Shown here: positions 7,402 through 16,050 of the stretch, piece by piece
How the letters are laid out: each line of letters begins with the position of its first letter
How positions within the stretch are numbered: position 1 is the first letter of the stretch
Translations under genes and position numbers: made by a program
Notes under the pieces: generated by a model
Told to the model about the DNA's origin: nothing
Databases searched by the model: none
The model's input: the letters and a program-made list of their open reading frames with translations, nothing else
Assembly: GCF_002860405.1 (NCBI RefSeq)
Contig: NZ_NMWV01000034.1
Span: 1-22,459 of the forward strand
Length of the DNA: 22,459 nt
Reading direction: 5' to 3'
From: Bifidobacterium imperatoris
GTDB lineage: Bacteria; Actinomycetota; Actinomycetes; Actinomycetales; Bifidobacteriaceae

Positions 7402-9462
7402 ATGCGTGAACATGTTGAAGAACCTAGGTACGTCACCACAGACGAAGACACAGTCTTCTCGTTGCTGGCCAAGCGTGCGGCCCGCACCCCGGATGACACC
7501 ATCGCCGAATGGCAGGACGAAAACACTCACCAATGGCATAGCGTGACCTCCAGTGAGATGCTCGCTCGGGTACGCGAAGTAGCCAAAGGCCTGATGGGGC
7601 TCGGGGTGAAGGCCGGCACAATGGTGCTGATTTATTCGCCTACCTGCTACGAGTGGGGCGTCACCGATTTCGCTTGTGCGGCAATTGGCGCCGTAGTCGT
7701 TCCCGTGTATGAAACCGACTCCGCCAAGCAGACGGCCGGCATCATCGAAGAGGTGGATCCCGCCATCGCTTTTGCCGGAGATTTCCAACGTGCACAGACG
7801 CTTGAACAGATTCGTACGAACCACCCAAGCATGAAATACGTGTTCAATTTCAAGGCTGACGGGTTGGATGCCGTGGCCGACTTCGGGCACGGAATCAGCG
7901 ATGAGGAGCTGGATGCGGCTATTGCTCGTATCAAGGCGGACGACTTGCTTACCGTGGTCTACACTTCCGGCTCCACAGGCAAGCCAAAGGGCGCTATGCT
8001 CTCCAACCGCAATTACACGCATATCGTGCTTAACGGATATGAGATTTTGAATGGCATGCTCTACCGGGACAACCGACTGCTGCTGTTCTTGCCTTTGGCG
8101 CACTGCTTCGCCCGCTATATTCAATACGTTTGTATCGGTGGCTGCGGCGTAGTCGGCTACATTCCTAATGCCAAGCATCTGCTTGCTGATATTCGCAGCT
8201 TCAAGCCCACGTATCTGCTGGGTGTGCCTCGTGTGTTCGAGAAGGTGTACAACGCGGCTTCCCAGAAGGCTGGCGCTGGCATCCAAGGCCGCATCTTCGC
8301 ACAGTCGGTAAAGCATTTTGTTAAGTGGAGCAAAGACGAGCAGGCTGGGCGTGGCCACTCCGTGCTTGAGCGCATGAGCCATTCCTTCTACATGGCCACT
8401 GTAGGCAAGTCGATTCGCTCCGCACTTGGTCCGAACCTGAGATGGCTGGCCTGTGGTGGCGCTCCGCTGAACGTTGATCTTGCTCATTTCTTCAACGGCA
8501 TGGACGATATCACCTTCATTCAGGGATATGGTATGACTGAAACCGCCGCCCCGATGCTCGTCAACTGGGAGGACGATAACGAAGTCGGCTCGGTCGGCAA
8601 ACCCGGCCCAGGTATGGGTGTTCGACTTGGCGAGGATGATGAAATCGAACTCACTGGTCCGAACGTGTTCCTTGGCTACTACAAGCAGCCTGAACTCACC
8701 GCCGAAGCCATGACCGCCGATGGTTGGATTAAAACCGGCGATTTGGGCCGCATCGACGACAAGGGCTTCACGTTCATCACCGGCCGCAAGAAGGACATCA
8801 TCATTACCGCCGGTGGCAAGAATATCAGTCCGGCCCCGATGGAAGACATCATCGATACCTGCCCGATAGTTGCGCATGCTGTGGTAGTGGGCGATGGCAA
8901 GCCATTCGTCTCCGCGTTGATTGAGCTCGACCCCGACATGTTGCACTCTTGGTTGGAAGGCCAAGGGCTCAACACCAGCATGACTCTCGATGAAGCCAAG
9001 GATAATGATGCAGTGCGCGCCTTTATCCAGCAATACGTCGATCAGGCCAACGCCAATGTGTCCCGCGCGGAATCCGTGCGCAAGTTCGTGATTCTCAACG
9101 AAGAATTTAGCCAGGATCGAGGCACGCTCACGGCAAGCATGAAGGTCGTGCGTCCAAAGGTGCTTCAGCGGTATGCCGACATCATCGAGAATGACCTCTA
9201 TGCACCTAAGCCTTCAAACAAGCCGTTGCCTGCCACTGCGAAAATCATCGATAGCACTTCGGAAACGGTGAAGAAGGCCTCCGAACAGGTTAAGCAAGCC
9301 TCAGAACAGATGAAGCAGGCTTCCGAACAGATGAAGAGCAGCGTGTCTGATTCGCTTGCTAGCGTGCAGGAGAAAATCAAGAAGTCCAAGGCCGAAGCCG
9401 AGGGCGCCGACGATGCCGAAGAGTCTCAAGCAGACGCAGGCGACAACAAGACTGAGGAGTAG
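7402..9462 (+). CDS. fadD: Long-chain acyl-CoA ligase (AMP-forming), FadD-like, with heptad tail
   Basis: This enzyme activates fatty acids to acyl-CoA through an acyl-AMP intermediate (EC 6.2.1.3). The 686-residue protein carries the adenylate-forming signatures in order: [12 protein letters not shown] (187-198), GYGMTET (375-381), TGDLG (446-450), [17 protein letters not shown] (461-477), and the C-terminal catalytic Lys in TASMK (K581). After residue 610 there is an unusual tail of about 75 residues: several near-identical heptads (KQASEQM type, 624-645), then a Lys/Glu helix and an acidic end. It probably forms an amphipathic helix or coiled coil. Bifidobacteria lack beta-oxidation, so the likely role is routing exogenous fatty acids into lipids. 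The start at 7402 is chosen over GTG 7393, which has no ribosome site. It ends 5 bp before def, whose ribosome site lies inside this gene. Confidence 0.92.
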   Translation: MREHVEEPRYVTTDEDTVFSLLAKRAARTPDDTIAEWQDENTHQWHSVTSSEMLARVREVAKGLMGLGVKAGTMVLIYSPTCYEWGVTDFACAAIGAVVVPVYETDSAKQTAGIIEEVDPAIAFAGDFQRAQTLEQIRTNHPSMKYVFNFKADGLDAVADFGHGISDEELDAAIARIKADDLLTVVYTSGSTGKPKGAMLSNRNYTHIVLNGYEILNGMLYRDNRLLLFLPLAHCFARYIQYVCIGGCGVVGYIPNAKHLLADIRSFKPTYLLGVPRVFEKVYNAASQKAGAGIQGRIFAQSVKHFVKWSKDEQAGRGHSVLERMSHSFYMATVGKSIRSALGPNLRWLACGGAPLNVDLAHFFNGMDDITFIQGYGMTETAAPMLVNWEDDNEVGSVGKPGPGMGVRLGEDDEIELTGPNVFLGYYKQPELTAEAMTADGWIKTGDLGRIDDKGFTFITGRKKDIIITAGGKNISPAPMEDIIDTCPIVAHAVVVGDGKPFVSALIELDPDMLHSWLEGQGLNTSMTLDEAKDNDAVRAFIQQYVDQANANVSRAESVRKFVILNEEFSQDRGTLTASMKVVRPKVLQRYADIIENDLYAPKPSNKPLPATAKIIDSTSETVKKASEQVKQASEQMKQASEQMKSSVSDSLASVQEKIKKSKAEAEGADDAEESQADAGDNKTEE

Positions 9463-9467
9463 AACCA

Positions 9468-9956
9468 GTGGCTATTCGCGAGATTCGTGTCGTACCGGAT
9501 CCTGTACTGCGTACGAAATGCGATGAGATTAAGGAAATCACGCCGGCTGTGCGCCGTCTGGTGGATGACTTGCTCGAGACGGTGAACGATCCCGGACGTG
9601 CGGGGCTTTCCGCCAACCAGATCGGTGTCAGTCTGCGAGCATTCTCCTACAACATCGACGGCAAGATCGGCTACATCCTCAACCCGGTTATCGAAGAGAC
9701 TTCCGGCGAACAGTATGGTGACGAAGGTTGCCTTTCGGTACCGGGCCTTTGGTACAAGACTCGCAGGGCCGATTATGCCCGCGTACGTGGCATTGATCTG
9801 GACGGCAAAGAGGTAGTGCTGGAAGGGCATGGTCTTATGGGTCGTATGCTTCAGCATGAATGTGACCATTTGGATGGCCACGTCTATCTGGATCGTTTGG
9901 AAAAGGAAGAACGACGCGAGGCATTGCGTTATATGCGCAATCGCTCAGCCAAGTAA
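9468..9956 (+). CDS. def: Peptide deformylase
   Basis: This metalloenzyme removes the formyl group from the N-terminal Met of nascent proteins (EC 3.5.1.88). The 162-residue protein has the three family motifs: GLSANQIG (46-53, a variant of GLAAPQIG), EGCLS (86-90, metal-ligand Cys88) and HECDH (130-134, ligands H130 and H134, catalytic E131). The start is GTG 9468, with AGGAG at 9455-9459 giving an 8-nt spacer; that site lies within the last codons of fadD, so the two genes are very probably cotranscribed and perhaps translationally coupled. The length is normal for actinobacterial deformylases. A strong hairpin terminator follows. Confidence 0.96.
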   Translation: MAIREIRVVPDPVLRTKCDEIKEITPAVRRLVDDLLETVNDPGRAGLSANQIGVSLRAFSYNIDGKIGYILNPVIEETSGEQYGDEGCLSVPGLWYKTRRADYARVRGIDLDGKEVVLEGHGLMGRMLQHECDHLDGHVYLDRLEKEERREALRYMRNRSAK

Positions 9957-9994
9957 CCTCTGGCCAACTACCGCCAGCCGGTAGTCCATTACAT

Positions 9995-10034
9995 CAAAAG
10001 CTCTCCTGCACACAAGCAGGAGAGCTTTTGGTTT
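9995..10034 (+). terminator. Terminator after def (possibly bidirectional)
   Basis: A 15-bp perfect stem (9995-10009 with 10016-10030) with a 6-nt loop. The 3' arm ends in TTTTG followed by GTTT. The arm symmetry (AAAA at the left, TTTT at the right) would also allow function on the minus strand. Confidence 0.9.
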
Positions 10035-10253
10035 AGGTGCTGTGTTATCGTTGAAACTTGTGTGCCACCCCGGCGATGGACGCAGTCGCAGGCGTTCGGA
10101 ACCACCCAATATTGTCAACCGGTACACAACAAATTCGCGTCATGCTCGCGACGGCCTGTGTCGGTCGGCTGCAAGCTCTCATCTTAGATGGGGGAGCAGC
10201 TGCACGCAGGTGCGCATGGCCAGGCAAGAACCGACAAGAAAGGTAGTAATACC
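10035..10253 (+). promoter_or_regulatory. Leader region of rpsB
   Basis: About 220 bp without a gene between the def terminator and rpsB. It must hold the rpsB-tsf promoter, but I see no clear hexamers. A possible leader hairpin lies at 10168-10203: CATC/GATG with loop TTA and flanking GCTC/GAGC pairs, with GCTGC/GCAGC as an alternative outer pairing. Ribosomal protein S2 represses its own operon through the leader in E. coli; whether this structure does so here is speculation. Confidence 0.35.
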
Positions 10254-11072
10254 ATGGCTCAGATTACTATGAGCGAAATGCTGAAGGCTGGTCTGCACTT
10301 CGGCCACCAGACCCGTCGTTGGAACCCGAAGATGAAGCAGTTCATCCTCACCCAGCGCAACGGCATTCACATCATCAACCTGTTTAAGTCGCTCGACATG
10401 ATCGACAAGGCATACGACTTCATCAAGACCACTGTTGCTCACAATGGCACCGTGCTCTTCGTCGGCACCAAGAAGCAGGCTCAGGAAGCTATCGCTGCTC
10501 AGGCCACCCGCGTGAACATGCCGTACGTCTCCGAGCGTTGGCTCGGTGGTATGCTGACCAACTTCCAGACCGTTTCCAAGCGCGTCAACCGCCTCAAGGA
10601 ACTTGAGGAAATGGACTTCACCGACGTGCACGGCTCCGGCCTGACCAAGAAGGAGCTCCTCCTGCTCGAGCGCGAGAAGGACAAGCTCAACAAGCAGCTG
10701 GGCGGTATTCGTAACATGAACCGCACCCCGTCCGCAATGTTCGTTGTCGACATCACCAAGGAATCCCTGGCTGTTGAAGAAGCTCACAAGCTCGGCATTC
10801 CGGTTGTGGCCATCGTCGACACCAACGCTGATCCGGACATCGTCGACTACCCGATCCCGGCCAACGACGACGCTATCCGCGGCATCGAGCTGCTCACCAG
10901 CCTGATGGCTGATGCTGTGGCTGAGGGCCTGCTGGAGCGTTCCGGCCAGGCCGCCAAGGCCGCCGACTCCGAGCAGCCGATGGCTGCTTGGGAGAAGGAG
11001 CTCCTGACCAACGAAGCTCCTGCTGAGGCAGCTGCTGAAGGCGAAACCGCCGAGGCCCCGAAGGCTGAGTGA
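10254..11072 (+). CDS. rpsB: 30S ribosomal protein S2
   Basis: This 272-residue protein is a structural component of the small ribosomal subunit. The start region [22 protein letters not shown] and the blocks [13 protein letters not shown] and [20 protein letters not shown] are hallmark S2 sequence. The C-terminus carries an Ala/Glu-rich tail (about 255-272) typical of actinobacterial S2. ATG 10254 is taken because the protein then begins at the family start (MAQITM) with AAAGG about 10 nt upstream; the open frame extends 22 codons further but that part reads as leader. Codon use is strongly biased, as expected for a highly expressed gene. It is followed by tsf after an intercistronic hairpin, the conserved bacterial arrangement. 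Confidence 0.98.
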   Translation: MAQITMSEMLKAGLHFGHQTRRWNPKMKQFILTQRNGIHIINLFKSLDMIDKAYDFIKTTVAHNGTVLFVGTKKQAQEAIAAQATRVNMPYVSERWLGGMLTNFQTVSKRVNRLKELEEMDFTDVHGSGLTKKELLLLEREKDKLNKQLGGIRNMNRTPSAMFVVDITKESLAVEEAHKLGIPVVAIVDTNADPDIVDYPIPANDDAIRGIELLTSLMADAVAEGLLERSGQAAKAADSEQPMAAWEKELLTNEAPAEAAAEGETAEAPKAE

Positions 11073-11080
11073 TGCTCTAC

Positions 11081-11118
11081 GATGGGAAGTGCCTGAACAA
11101 GCGCTTCCCATCCGTTTT
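11081..11118 (+). terminator. Intercistronic hairpin between rpsB and tsf (attenuator)
   Basis: A 12-bp stem with one G-T wobble (11081-11092 with 11101-11112) and an 8-nt loop, followed by CGTTTTGGG. It begins 8 bp after the rpsB stop and ends 40 bp before tsf. The T-tract is short and broken, so partial termination that lets some transcripts reach tsf is the likely role. Confidence 0.65.
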
Positions 11119-11152
11119 GGGTAAGCAACATCTTCTTAAAGGAGAATAATCA

Positions 11153-12004
11153 ATGGCAGCAATTACCGCCGCACTGATCAAGCAGGTTCGCGAGGACACC
11201 GGCGCCGGCATGCTCGACGTCAAGAAGGCCCTGACCGAAGCCGAAGGCGACGTGGCCCGCGCTAAGGAAATCATCCGCGCCAAGGGTATCGCCGCAGCTG
11301 GCAAGCGTGAAGGCCGTAAGGCTCAGGAAGGCACCATCGCCTCCAAGGTCGTCGAAGGTGCAGAAGGCGAGACCGGTTACGCCGTCGAGCTGAACTCCGA
11401 GACCGACTTCGTGGCCAAGACTCCGAAGTTCGTCGAATTCGCTGACGAGGTGCTCGGCTACGCCGTCGCCGCTGAGGTCAACAACGCTGAAGAGCTGGAA
11501 GCCGCCAAGGCTGGCGACTCCACCGTGAAGGTCGCCATCGAAGAAGCCGCCGCTCTGTTCGGTGAGCACGTTAAGGTCGGCCAGTTCGCCAAGATCTCCG
11601 GCGAGCACGTCGAGATCTACGCTCACAAGAAGTCCGCTGAGATGCCGCCGAGCATCGTCGCCATGATCGCCACCGACAAGGCTGGCGCTGCCGTGGCTCA
11701 CGAAGCTGCTCTGCAGATCTCCGCTATGGGCGCCAAGTGGCTGACCCGCGAGGACGTTCCGGCCGATGTGGTCGAGTCCGAGCGTCGCGTGGCCACCGAG
11801 AAGTCCCAGGCTGAGGGCAAGCCGGAGAAGATTATCCCGAAGATCGTCGAAGGCCGTCTCAACGCATTCTTCAAGGAAGTCGTGCTGCTCGAGCAGCCGT
11901 TCGTCAAGGATCCGTCCAAGACCGTCGGCAAGCTGTTCGAGGAAGTGGGCGGCAAGGCTACTGCCTTCGCCCGCATCGAGGTCGGCAAGGGCGAAGAGGA
12001 GTGA
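11153..12004 (+). CDS. tsf: Translation elongation factor Ts
   Basis: EF-Ts exchanges GDP for GTP on EF-Tu. The 283-residue protein opens with the N-terminal UBA-like module (ALIKQVREDTGAGMLDVKKAL, 7-27) and has the core TDFVAKT motif (84-90) that contacts EF-Tu, matching the TDFV loop of E. coli EF-Ts. The ribosome site AAAGGAG lies 8 nt before ATG 11153. Like rpsB it shows the strong codon bias of an abundant protein. It is cotranscribed with rpsB at least in part, and is closed by a strong terminator. Confidence 0.98.
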   Translation: MAAITAALIKQVREDTGAGMLDVKKALTEAEGDVARAKEIIRAKGIAAAGKREGRKAQEGTIASKVVEGAEGETGYAVELNSETDFVAKTPKFVEFADEVLGYAVAAEVNNAEELEAAKAGDSTVKVAIEEAAALFGEHVKVGQFAKISGEHVEIYAHKKSAEMPPSIVAMIATDKAGAAVAHEAALQISAMGAKWLTREDVPADVVESERRVATEKSQAEGKPEKIIPKIVEGRLNAFFKEVVLLEQPFVKDPSKTVGKLFEEVGGKATAFARIEVGKGEEE

Positions 12005-12039
12005 GCTTAGCGCTCATCCGATGCGCCTGACGCATTGAT

Positions 12040-12083
12040 ATGAAAATGCCATCCAAGACAAGTTCCTTGGATGGCATTTTCAT
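12040..12083 (+). terminator. Terminator of the rpsB-tsf operon
   Basis: An 18-bp perfect stem (12040-12057 with 12066-12083) and an 8-nt loop. The 3' arm contains the T-tract (GCATTTTCAT). It begins 36 bp after the tsf stop. The T-run sits in the stem and not after it, and the mirrored A-run would let it act in both directions. Confidence 0.85.
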
Positions 12084-12180
12084 TGTGAGGGTGTCGTTGC
12101 ACAGGGGTGTCGCTGTAAACCGATACCCTTATCTACGGATATTTTTAGGCACTTTTCGTGGTCAAGGAAAGGCAACATAA

Positions 12181-12921
12181 ATGACTGAAAGCGATAAGCC
12201 GCGTAGGGTTCTGCTGAAGCTGTCCGGTGAGGCGTTCGGCGGTGGCAAGGTCGGCATCGACACTCATGTGGTTCGACGCATTGCCGAGGAAATCGTTCCG
12301 GCTGTCCAGCAGGGTGTGCAGGTCGCCATTGTGGTTGGCGGCGGCAACTTCTTCCGTGGCGCCGAACTTCAGCAGGCTGGTATCGATCGTTCCCGTGGTG
12401 ATTACATGGGCATGCTCGGTACCGTGATGAATTGCCTCGCCTTGCAGGACTTCCTGGAGCAGGAAGGCCAGTCCACTCGTGTGCAGACCGCCATTACTAT
12501 GGGCCAGGTCGCTGAGCCGTATATCCCGCTCAAGGCCATCCGCCATCTGGAAAAGGGCCGTGTGGTTATTTTCGGTGCTGGTGCCGGTATGCCATACTTC
12601 TCCACTGATACCGTGTCCATCCAGCGCTCTTTGGAAATTCATTGCGATGAAGTGTTGATGGGCAAGAACGGTGTCGATGGCGTGTACACTGCCGATCCGC
12701 GCAAGGATCCGGAAGCTAAGCGTTTCGCCACTTTGAGCTACAAGCGAGCTTTGGTCGACAATCTGGCCGTCATGGATGCAGCTGCCCTGTCTATGGCTCG
12801 CGACAATCGCAAGCTCATCCGCGTCTTCGGCCTGGAGGGTGCAGGCAATGTGACTCGTGCCCTGGTGGGTGAGGAAATCGGTACCTTGGTTTCCACCGCC
12901 GAGTCGCGCGTAGCCGAGTGA
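12181..12921 (+). CDS. pyrH: UMP kinase
   Basis: This enzyme phosphorylates UMP to UDP (EC 2.7.4.22) in pyrimidine nucleotide synthesis. It is the bacterial hexameric type of the amino-acid kinase fold. The 246-residue protein shows [11 protein letters not shown] (11-21, with the phosphate-binding Lys13), [10 protein letters not shown] (51-60), [11 protein letters not shown] (74-84), the [13 protein letters not shown] block (132-144) and [11 protein letters not shown] (163-173). The ribosome site AAAGG is 8 nt before ATG 12181. It follows the tsf terminator, so it needs its own promoter, and it heads the likely pyrH-frr-cdsA transcript. Coupling to frr is a conserved bacterial order. Confidence 0.97.
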   Translation: MTESDKPRRVLLKLSGEAFGGGKVGIDTHVVRRIAEEIVPAVQQGVQVAIVVGGGNFFRGAELQQAGIDRSRGDYMGMLGTVMNCLALQDFLEQEGQSTRVQTAITMGQVAEPYIPLKAIRHLEKGRVVIFGAGAGMPYFSTDTVSIQRSLEIHCDEVLMGKNGVDGVYTADPRKDPEAKRFATLSYKRALVDNLAVMDAAALSMARDNRKLIRVFGLEGAGNVTRALVGEEIGTLVSTAESRVAE

Positions 12922-12991
12922 GGATCAACGCCTACAATCAAATAACAAGCGTTCATAGAAGAACACCACTGTCCAACAACAAGGAGTGAAT

Positions 12992-13543
12992 ATGTCTCTT
13001 ATCGATCAGGCCAAGGAACAGATGGCCAAGACCGTGGAAAACACCAAGGAGAACTTCTCCGGCATCCGTACTGGCCGCGCCAACCCGGCACTGCTCAACG
13101 GCATCATGGTCGACTACTACGGTGCTCCGACCCCGATCAAGGCCGTGGCCTCCATCGGCGTACCTGAACCGCGCACCCTCGCCGTCACCCCGTTTGATGC
13201 ATCCCAGGCAGCAGCCGTGGAAAAGGCCATTCGTAACTCTGATCTTGGCATCAGCCCGAACCGTGATGGCAACGTCATTCGTCTGACCATGCCGGAGCTC
13301 ACCGAAGACCGCCGTAAGGAATACGTCAAGCTTGCCAAGGGCAAGGCTGAAGATGGCAAGGTCGCAGTGCGCAACATTCGCCGTAAGACCAAGGAAACCA
13401 TCGACAAGTCCGTCAAGGACGGCGATATGGGCGAGGATGAGGGTGATCGTCTGCTCAAGGAGCTCGACAAGGTCACCAAGTCCATCACCGATGAAATCGA
13501 TGCACTGCTGGAAACCAAGCAGAAGGAGATCATGGAGGTCTGA
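12992..13543 (+). CDS. frr: Ribosome recycling factor
   Basis: With EF-G this protein splits the post-termination ribosome. The 183-residue protein matches the usual 180-186. It contains IRTGRANPALL (25-35), the domain-II hinge DYYGAPTPIKAVASI and the helix block NIRRKTKETIDK, all standard for the family. ATG 12992 has AAGGAG 5 nt upstream; an in-frame GTG at 12986 sits right against that site and is unlikely to be used. It lies 70 bp after pyrH and 22 bp before cdsA, consistent with one operon. Confidence 0.97.
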   Translation: MSLIDQAKEQMAKTVENTKENFSGIRTGRANPALLNGIMVDYYGAPTPIKAVASIGVPEPRTLAVTPFDASQAAAVEKAIRNSDLGISPNRDGNVIRLTMPELTEDRRKEYVKLAKGKAEDGKVAVRNIRRKTKETIDKSVKDGDMGEDEGDRLLKELDKVTKSITDEIDALLETKQKEIMEV

Positions 13544-13565
13544 GAAGACCAGCCGGAATATTGTC

Positions 13566-14552
13566 ATGGAACGTAACGAACAACTGCACGAAGAGGCCGA
13601 AGAGGCCCTCGACCAAATCAATAAGAAGACTGGCCGCAATATGCCGCAGGCCATTGGCACGGCTGTGCTGCTTATTGCCTTGATTCTAGGGGCTCTGCTA
13701 TTCAGCATCGACCTGTTCGTGCTGTTGGTCGTGGTATTTATGATTCTGGCATTGTGGGAGCTCCGAGTGGATTTTGCCACTGTGGGGCTCCACATTCCGG
13801 TAATTATGCTGTGGATATGCTCAGCGGGCACGTTATTGGCTACGTATTATGCCCCATATCATTTGATTACGATGTCGCTGAGCATCATTGTGTCCATCAT
13901 TCTTGTTGCTATTGCCGCCAGTGCGAAAATTAGTTTCGGCAATCGTTTGTCTTTGGCGGTTGCCGGTAAGCTATCGAATACGGACGCCAGCGCTCGATTG
14001 GAATCATCCTTCAATCATGATGGTGGCGAACTGCATCATTCCCGTTTGAGCCATGTGGCTGTTTCGGTACTGACGGTACTGTATATTCCACTGTTGGCTA
14101 GCTGCATCATTATTCCGCTCACGTTTAATGGTCATCCGGTTGCTCATGCCATTATGCTGGTGTTCCTGCCGGCTCTTTCCGACACTGGTGGTTTGTTCGC
14201 CGGTGCATGGTTGGGCAAACATAAGCTCAGTCCTCGCATTTCACCGAAGAAATCCGTTGAAGGATTGATTGGCTCCATGCTATTCGCTATGGCTGGCGCA
14301 TTTGCTGTGTTCGCTTGCACATATGATTCCTCCGCATGGACCACGCGCTGGTGGGTGTCGATTGCTGCAGGCATCCTTATCGGTACGGTGGGCACGTTCG
14401 GTGATTTATGTGCCTCCATGCTGAAGCGAGATATCGGCATTAAGGATATGGGCCATTTGCTCAAGGGACATGGCGGAGTTATGGATCGTGTGGATTCGAT
14501 TTTGATGAGCGCACCCTTCACCTGCGCACTGCTGTGGGTCACTGGCCTGTAG
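13566..14552 (+). CDS. cdsA: Phosphatidate cytidylyltransferase
   Basis: This enzyme makes CDP-diacylglycerol from phosphatidic acid and CTP (EC 2.7.7.41), the branch point to all bacterial phospholipids. The 328-residue membrane protein has a polar N-terminus (1-26), about seven to eight hydrophobic spans from residue 30 on, and the family signature split across LSDTGGLFAGAWLGKHKLSPRIS, then PKKSVEG (204-233), and GHGGVMDRVDS (301-311). The two Asp of DRVD-type motifs are metal-binding in the family. ATG 13566 is chosen because all upstream in-frame sequence overlaps frr; its ribosome site (GGA, 8 nt upstream) is weak. It probably relies on read-through from frr. A hairpin without a T-run (GATGGCG 14584-14590 with CGCCATC 14612-14618) follows the stop. 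Confidence 0.95.
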   Translation: MERNEQLHEEAEEALDQINKKTGRNMPQAIGTAVLLIALILGALLFSIDLFVLLVVVFMILALWELRVDFATVGLHIPVIMLWICSAGTLLATYYAPYHLITMSLSIIVSIILVAIAASAKISFGNRLSLAVAGKLSNTDASARLESSFNHDGGELHHSRLSHVAVSVLTVLYIPLLASCIIIPLTFNGHPVAHAIMLVFLPALSDTGGLFAGAWLGKHKLSPRISPKKSVEGLIGSMLFAMAGAFAVFACTYDSSAWTTRWWVSIAAGILIGTVGTFGDLCASMLKRDIGIKDMGHLLKGHGGVMDRVDSILMSAPFTCALLWVTGL

Positions 14553-14683
14553 CCAACAGTCGTTCGTTGCAACGAATCATGATGATGGCGTCTTACTCAA
14601 GAGTGGTGAGGCGCCATCGCTATTACGATGTGGCAACGCACATCGCCGGAACTTCTATTTGATTGATGAGAGCGAAGCAACAT

Positions 14684-15853
14684 ATGACTACGCACGATAC
14701 TGATACTCCGGAAACCGGCATCACGCCAGGCGGCACTTCCGGCGCTTTCCGCGATGTGCTTTCCAAAGATCACGCTCGTCGAGGCAAGCCGCCGCTGCAT
14801 TTCGTGGATATGACTCCCGAAGAGCGTATTGCCAAAGCAACCGAGCTGGGTCTGCCGAAGTTCCGAGTCAAGCAGCTGGCCAATCATTACTATGGTCACT
14901 TTGATGTGAATGCAGCCGAATTTACGGATTTTCCAGCGGCGAAGCGAGCGGAAGCGGCTGAAACATTCTTCCCGCAACTCATTACCGAAGTAACCCGTCA
15001 AGTAGCCGATCAGGGAACCACCATTAAAACATTATGGAAACTCTTTGATGGTTCATTGATTGAATCGGTGCTGATGCGATATCCCACTCGTACCACGCTC
15101 TGCATTTCCTCGCAGGTCGGCTGCGGTATGGGATGCCCGTTCTGCGCCACCGGCAAACTCGGCCTGACCCGCAACATGTCTGCCGGAGAAATCGTCGAAC
15201 AGGTGCGTGTGGCCGCCAAGATGATGCGAGACGGTGAAGTGGCCGGCGGAGAAGGCCGCCTAAGCAATATCGTATTCATGGGCATGGGAGAGCCTATGGG
15301 CAACTACAAGTCCGTACTTTCCGCAGTCCGTCAGATTTCCTCCATGCCTCCGGAAGGTTTTGGTATTTCCGCGCGCAATATCACCGTTTCCACTGTGGGC
15401 GTGGTCCCTGGCATCAAGAAGCTGACTGCCGAAGGTATTCCGGTACGTCTAGCGGTCTCCTTGCACGCGCCTAGCGATGAGTTGCGCGACGAATTGGTGC
15501 CAATGAATAAGCGTTTCAACACCACTCAGGTGTTGGATGCCGCGCACGATTACTGGTTGGCCTCAAAGCGACGCGTCAGCATCGAATATGCGCTGATGCG
15601 CGGCATTAACGATCAGGCCGAACATGCACGTCTGCTGGCTAAACGACTGAATCATTACGGCGATAATTGGGCCCATGTGAATCCGATTCCACTCAATCCG
15701 ATTGAGGGATCCAAGTGGACAGCCTCCAAACCGGAAGATGAACAGCGGTTCTTGGAAATCCTGCATGATGCCGGTATCACTGCCACACTGCGTGATACGC
15801 GTGGCCAGGATATCGATGGTGCCTGCGGTCAATTGGCAGCCAAGGAACGCTAA
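14684..15853 (+). CDS. rlmN: Dual-specificity RNA methyltransferase RlmN
   Basis: This radical-SAM enzyme makes 2-methyladenosine in 23S rRNA (A2503 in E. coli) and in some tRNAs. The 389-residue protein has the CxxxCxxC iron-sulfur motif (C147, C151, C154). Counting from this start, Cys140 and Cys381 fall at the positions of the two mechanistic Cys of E. coli RlmN (C118, and methyl carrier C355). GMGEPMGNY (200-208) and the C-terminal RDTRGQDIDGACGQL (370-384) are family signatures. Two in-frame starts lie close together: ATG 14666 and ATG 14684. I prefer 14684, which has GAAG at a usable distance, but this is uncertain. Before the conserved region there is a polar extension of about 30 residues. 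A strong terminator follows. Confidence 0.94.
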   Translation: MTTHDTDTPETGITPGGTSGAFRDVLSKDHARRGKPPLHFVDMTPEERIAKATELGLPKFRVKQLANHYYGHFDVNAAEFTDFPAAKRAEAAETFFPQLITEVTRQVADQGTTIKTLWKLFDGSLIESVLMRYPTRTTLCISSQVGCGMGCPFCATGKLGLTRNMSAGEIVEQVRVAAKMMRDGEVAGGEGRLSNIVFMGMGEPMGNYKSVLSAVRQISSMPPEGFGISARNITVSTVGVVPGIKKLTAEGIPVRLAVSLHAPSDELRDELVPMNKRFNTTQVLDAAHDYWLASKRRVSIEYALMRGINDQAEHARLLAKRLNHYGDNWAHVNPIPLNPIEGSKWTASKPEDEQRFLEILHDAGITATLRDTRGQDIDGACGQLAAKER

Positions 15854-15873
15854 TCACACACATCTGGCACTTG

Positions 15874-15920
15874 AAAAGTCGGTTTCCTATCATATTCGCA
15901 ATGGTAGGAAACCGACTTTT
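15874..15920. terminator. Terminator after rlmN (bidirectional form)
   Basis: A 16-bp perfect stem (15874-15889 with 15905-15920) with a 15-nt loop. The left arm begins AAAA and the right arm ends TTTT, so it can act on either strand. It starts 20 bp after the rlmN stop and separates rlmN from hisF. Confidence 0.88.
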
Positions 15921-15951
15921 ACCATATATGTTCACCTGCTTACCGCCGGTG

Positions 15952-15997
15952 ATGAGCATTCTCATATTGCAGAAACCTGAAGCACTCATGACATGAG
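15952..15997. promoter_or_regulatory. Paired palindromes upstream of hisF
   Basis: ATGAG-CATT-CTCAT (15952-15965) and CTCATG-A-CATGAG (15985-15997) are both perfect palindromes built from the same five-base half-site. Their centres are about 32 bp apart, close to three helical turns. They lie 54-99 bp before the hisF start, in the expected promoter region, so a repressor operator is plausible. Confidence 0.4.
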
Positions 15998-16050
15998 AAG
16001 TAGGTAGGCTGATGGACTGTAGTAAGCGAAACCGAACAGGGGAGTGAAGC

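Noticed and set aside
7372..9033. Long minus-strand open frame (553 codons) opposite fadD
   Set aside because: It is antisense to a clearly conserved ligase, has low-complexity composition, and shows no recognisable domain.
10179..11111. Minus-strand open frame (310 codons) opposite rpsB
   Set aside because: It is a shadow of strongly biased rpsB codons; its Leu/Val/Asp-rich composition is typical of antisense translation.
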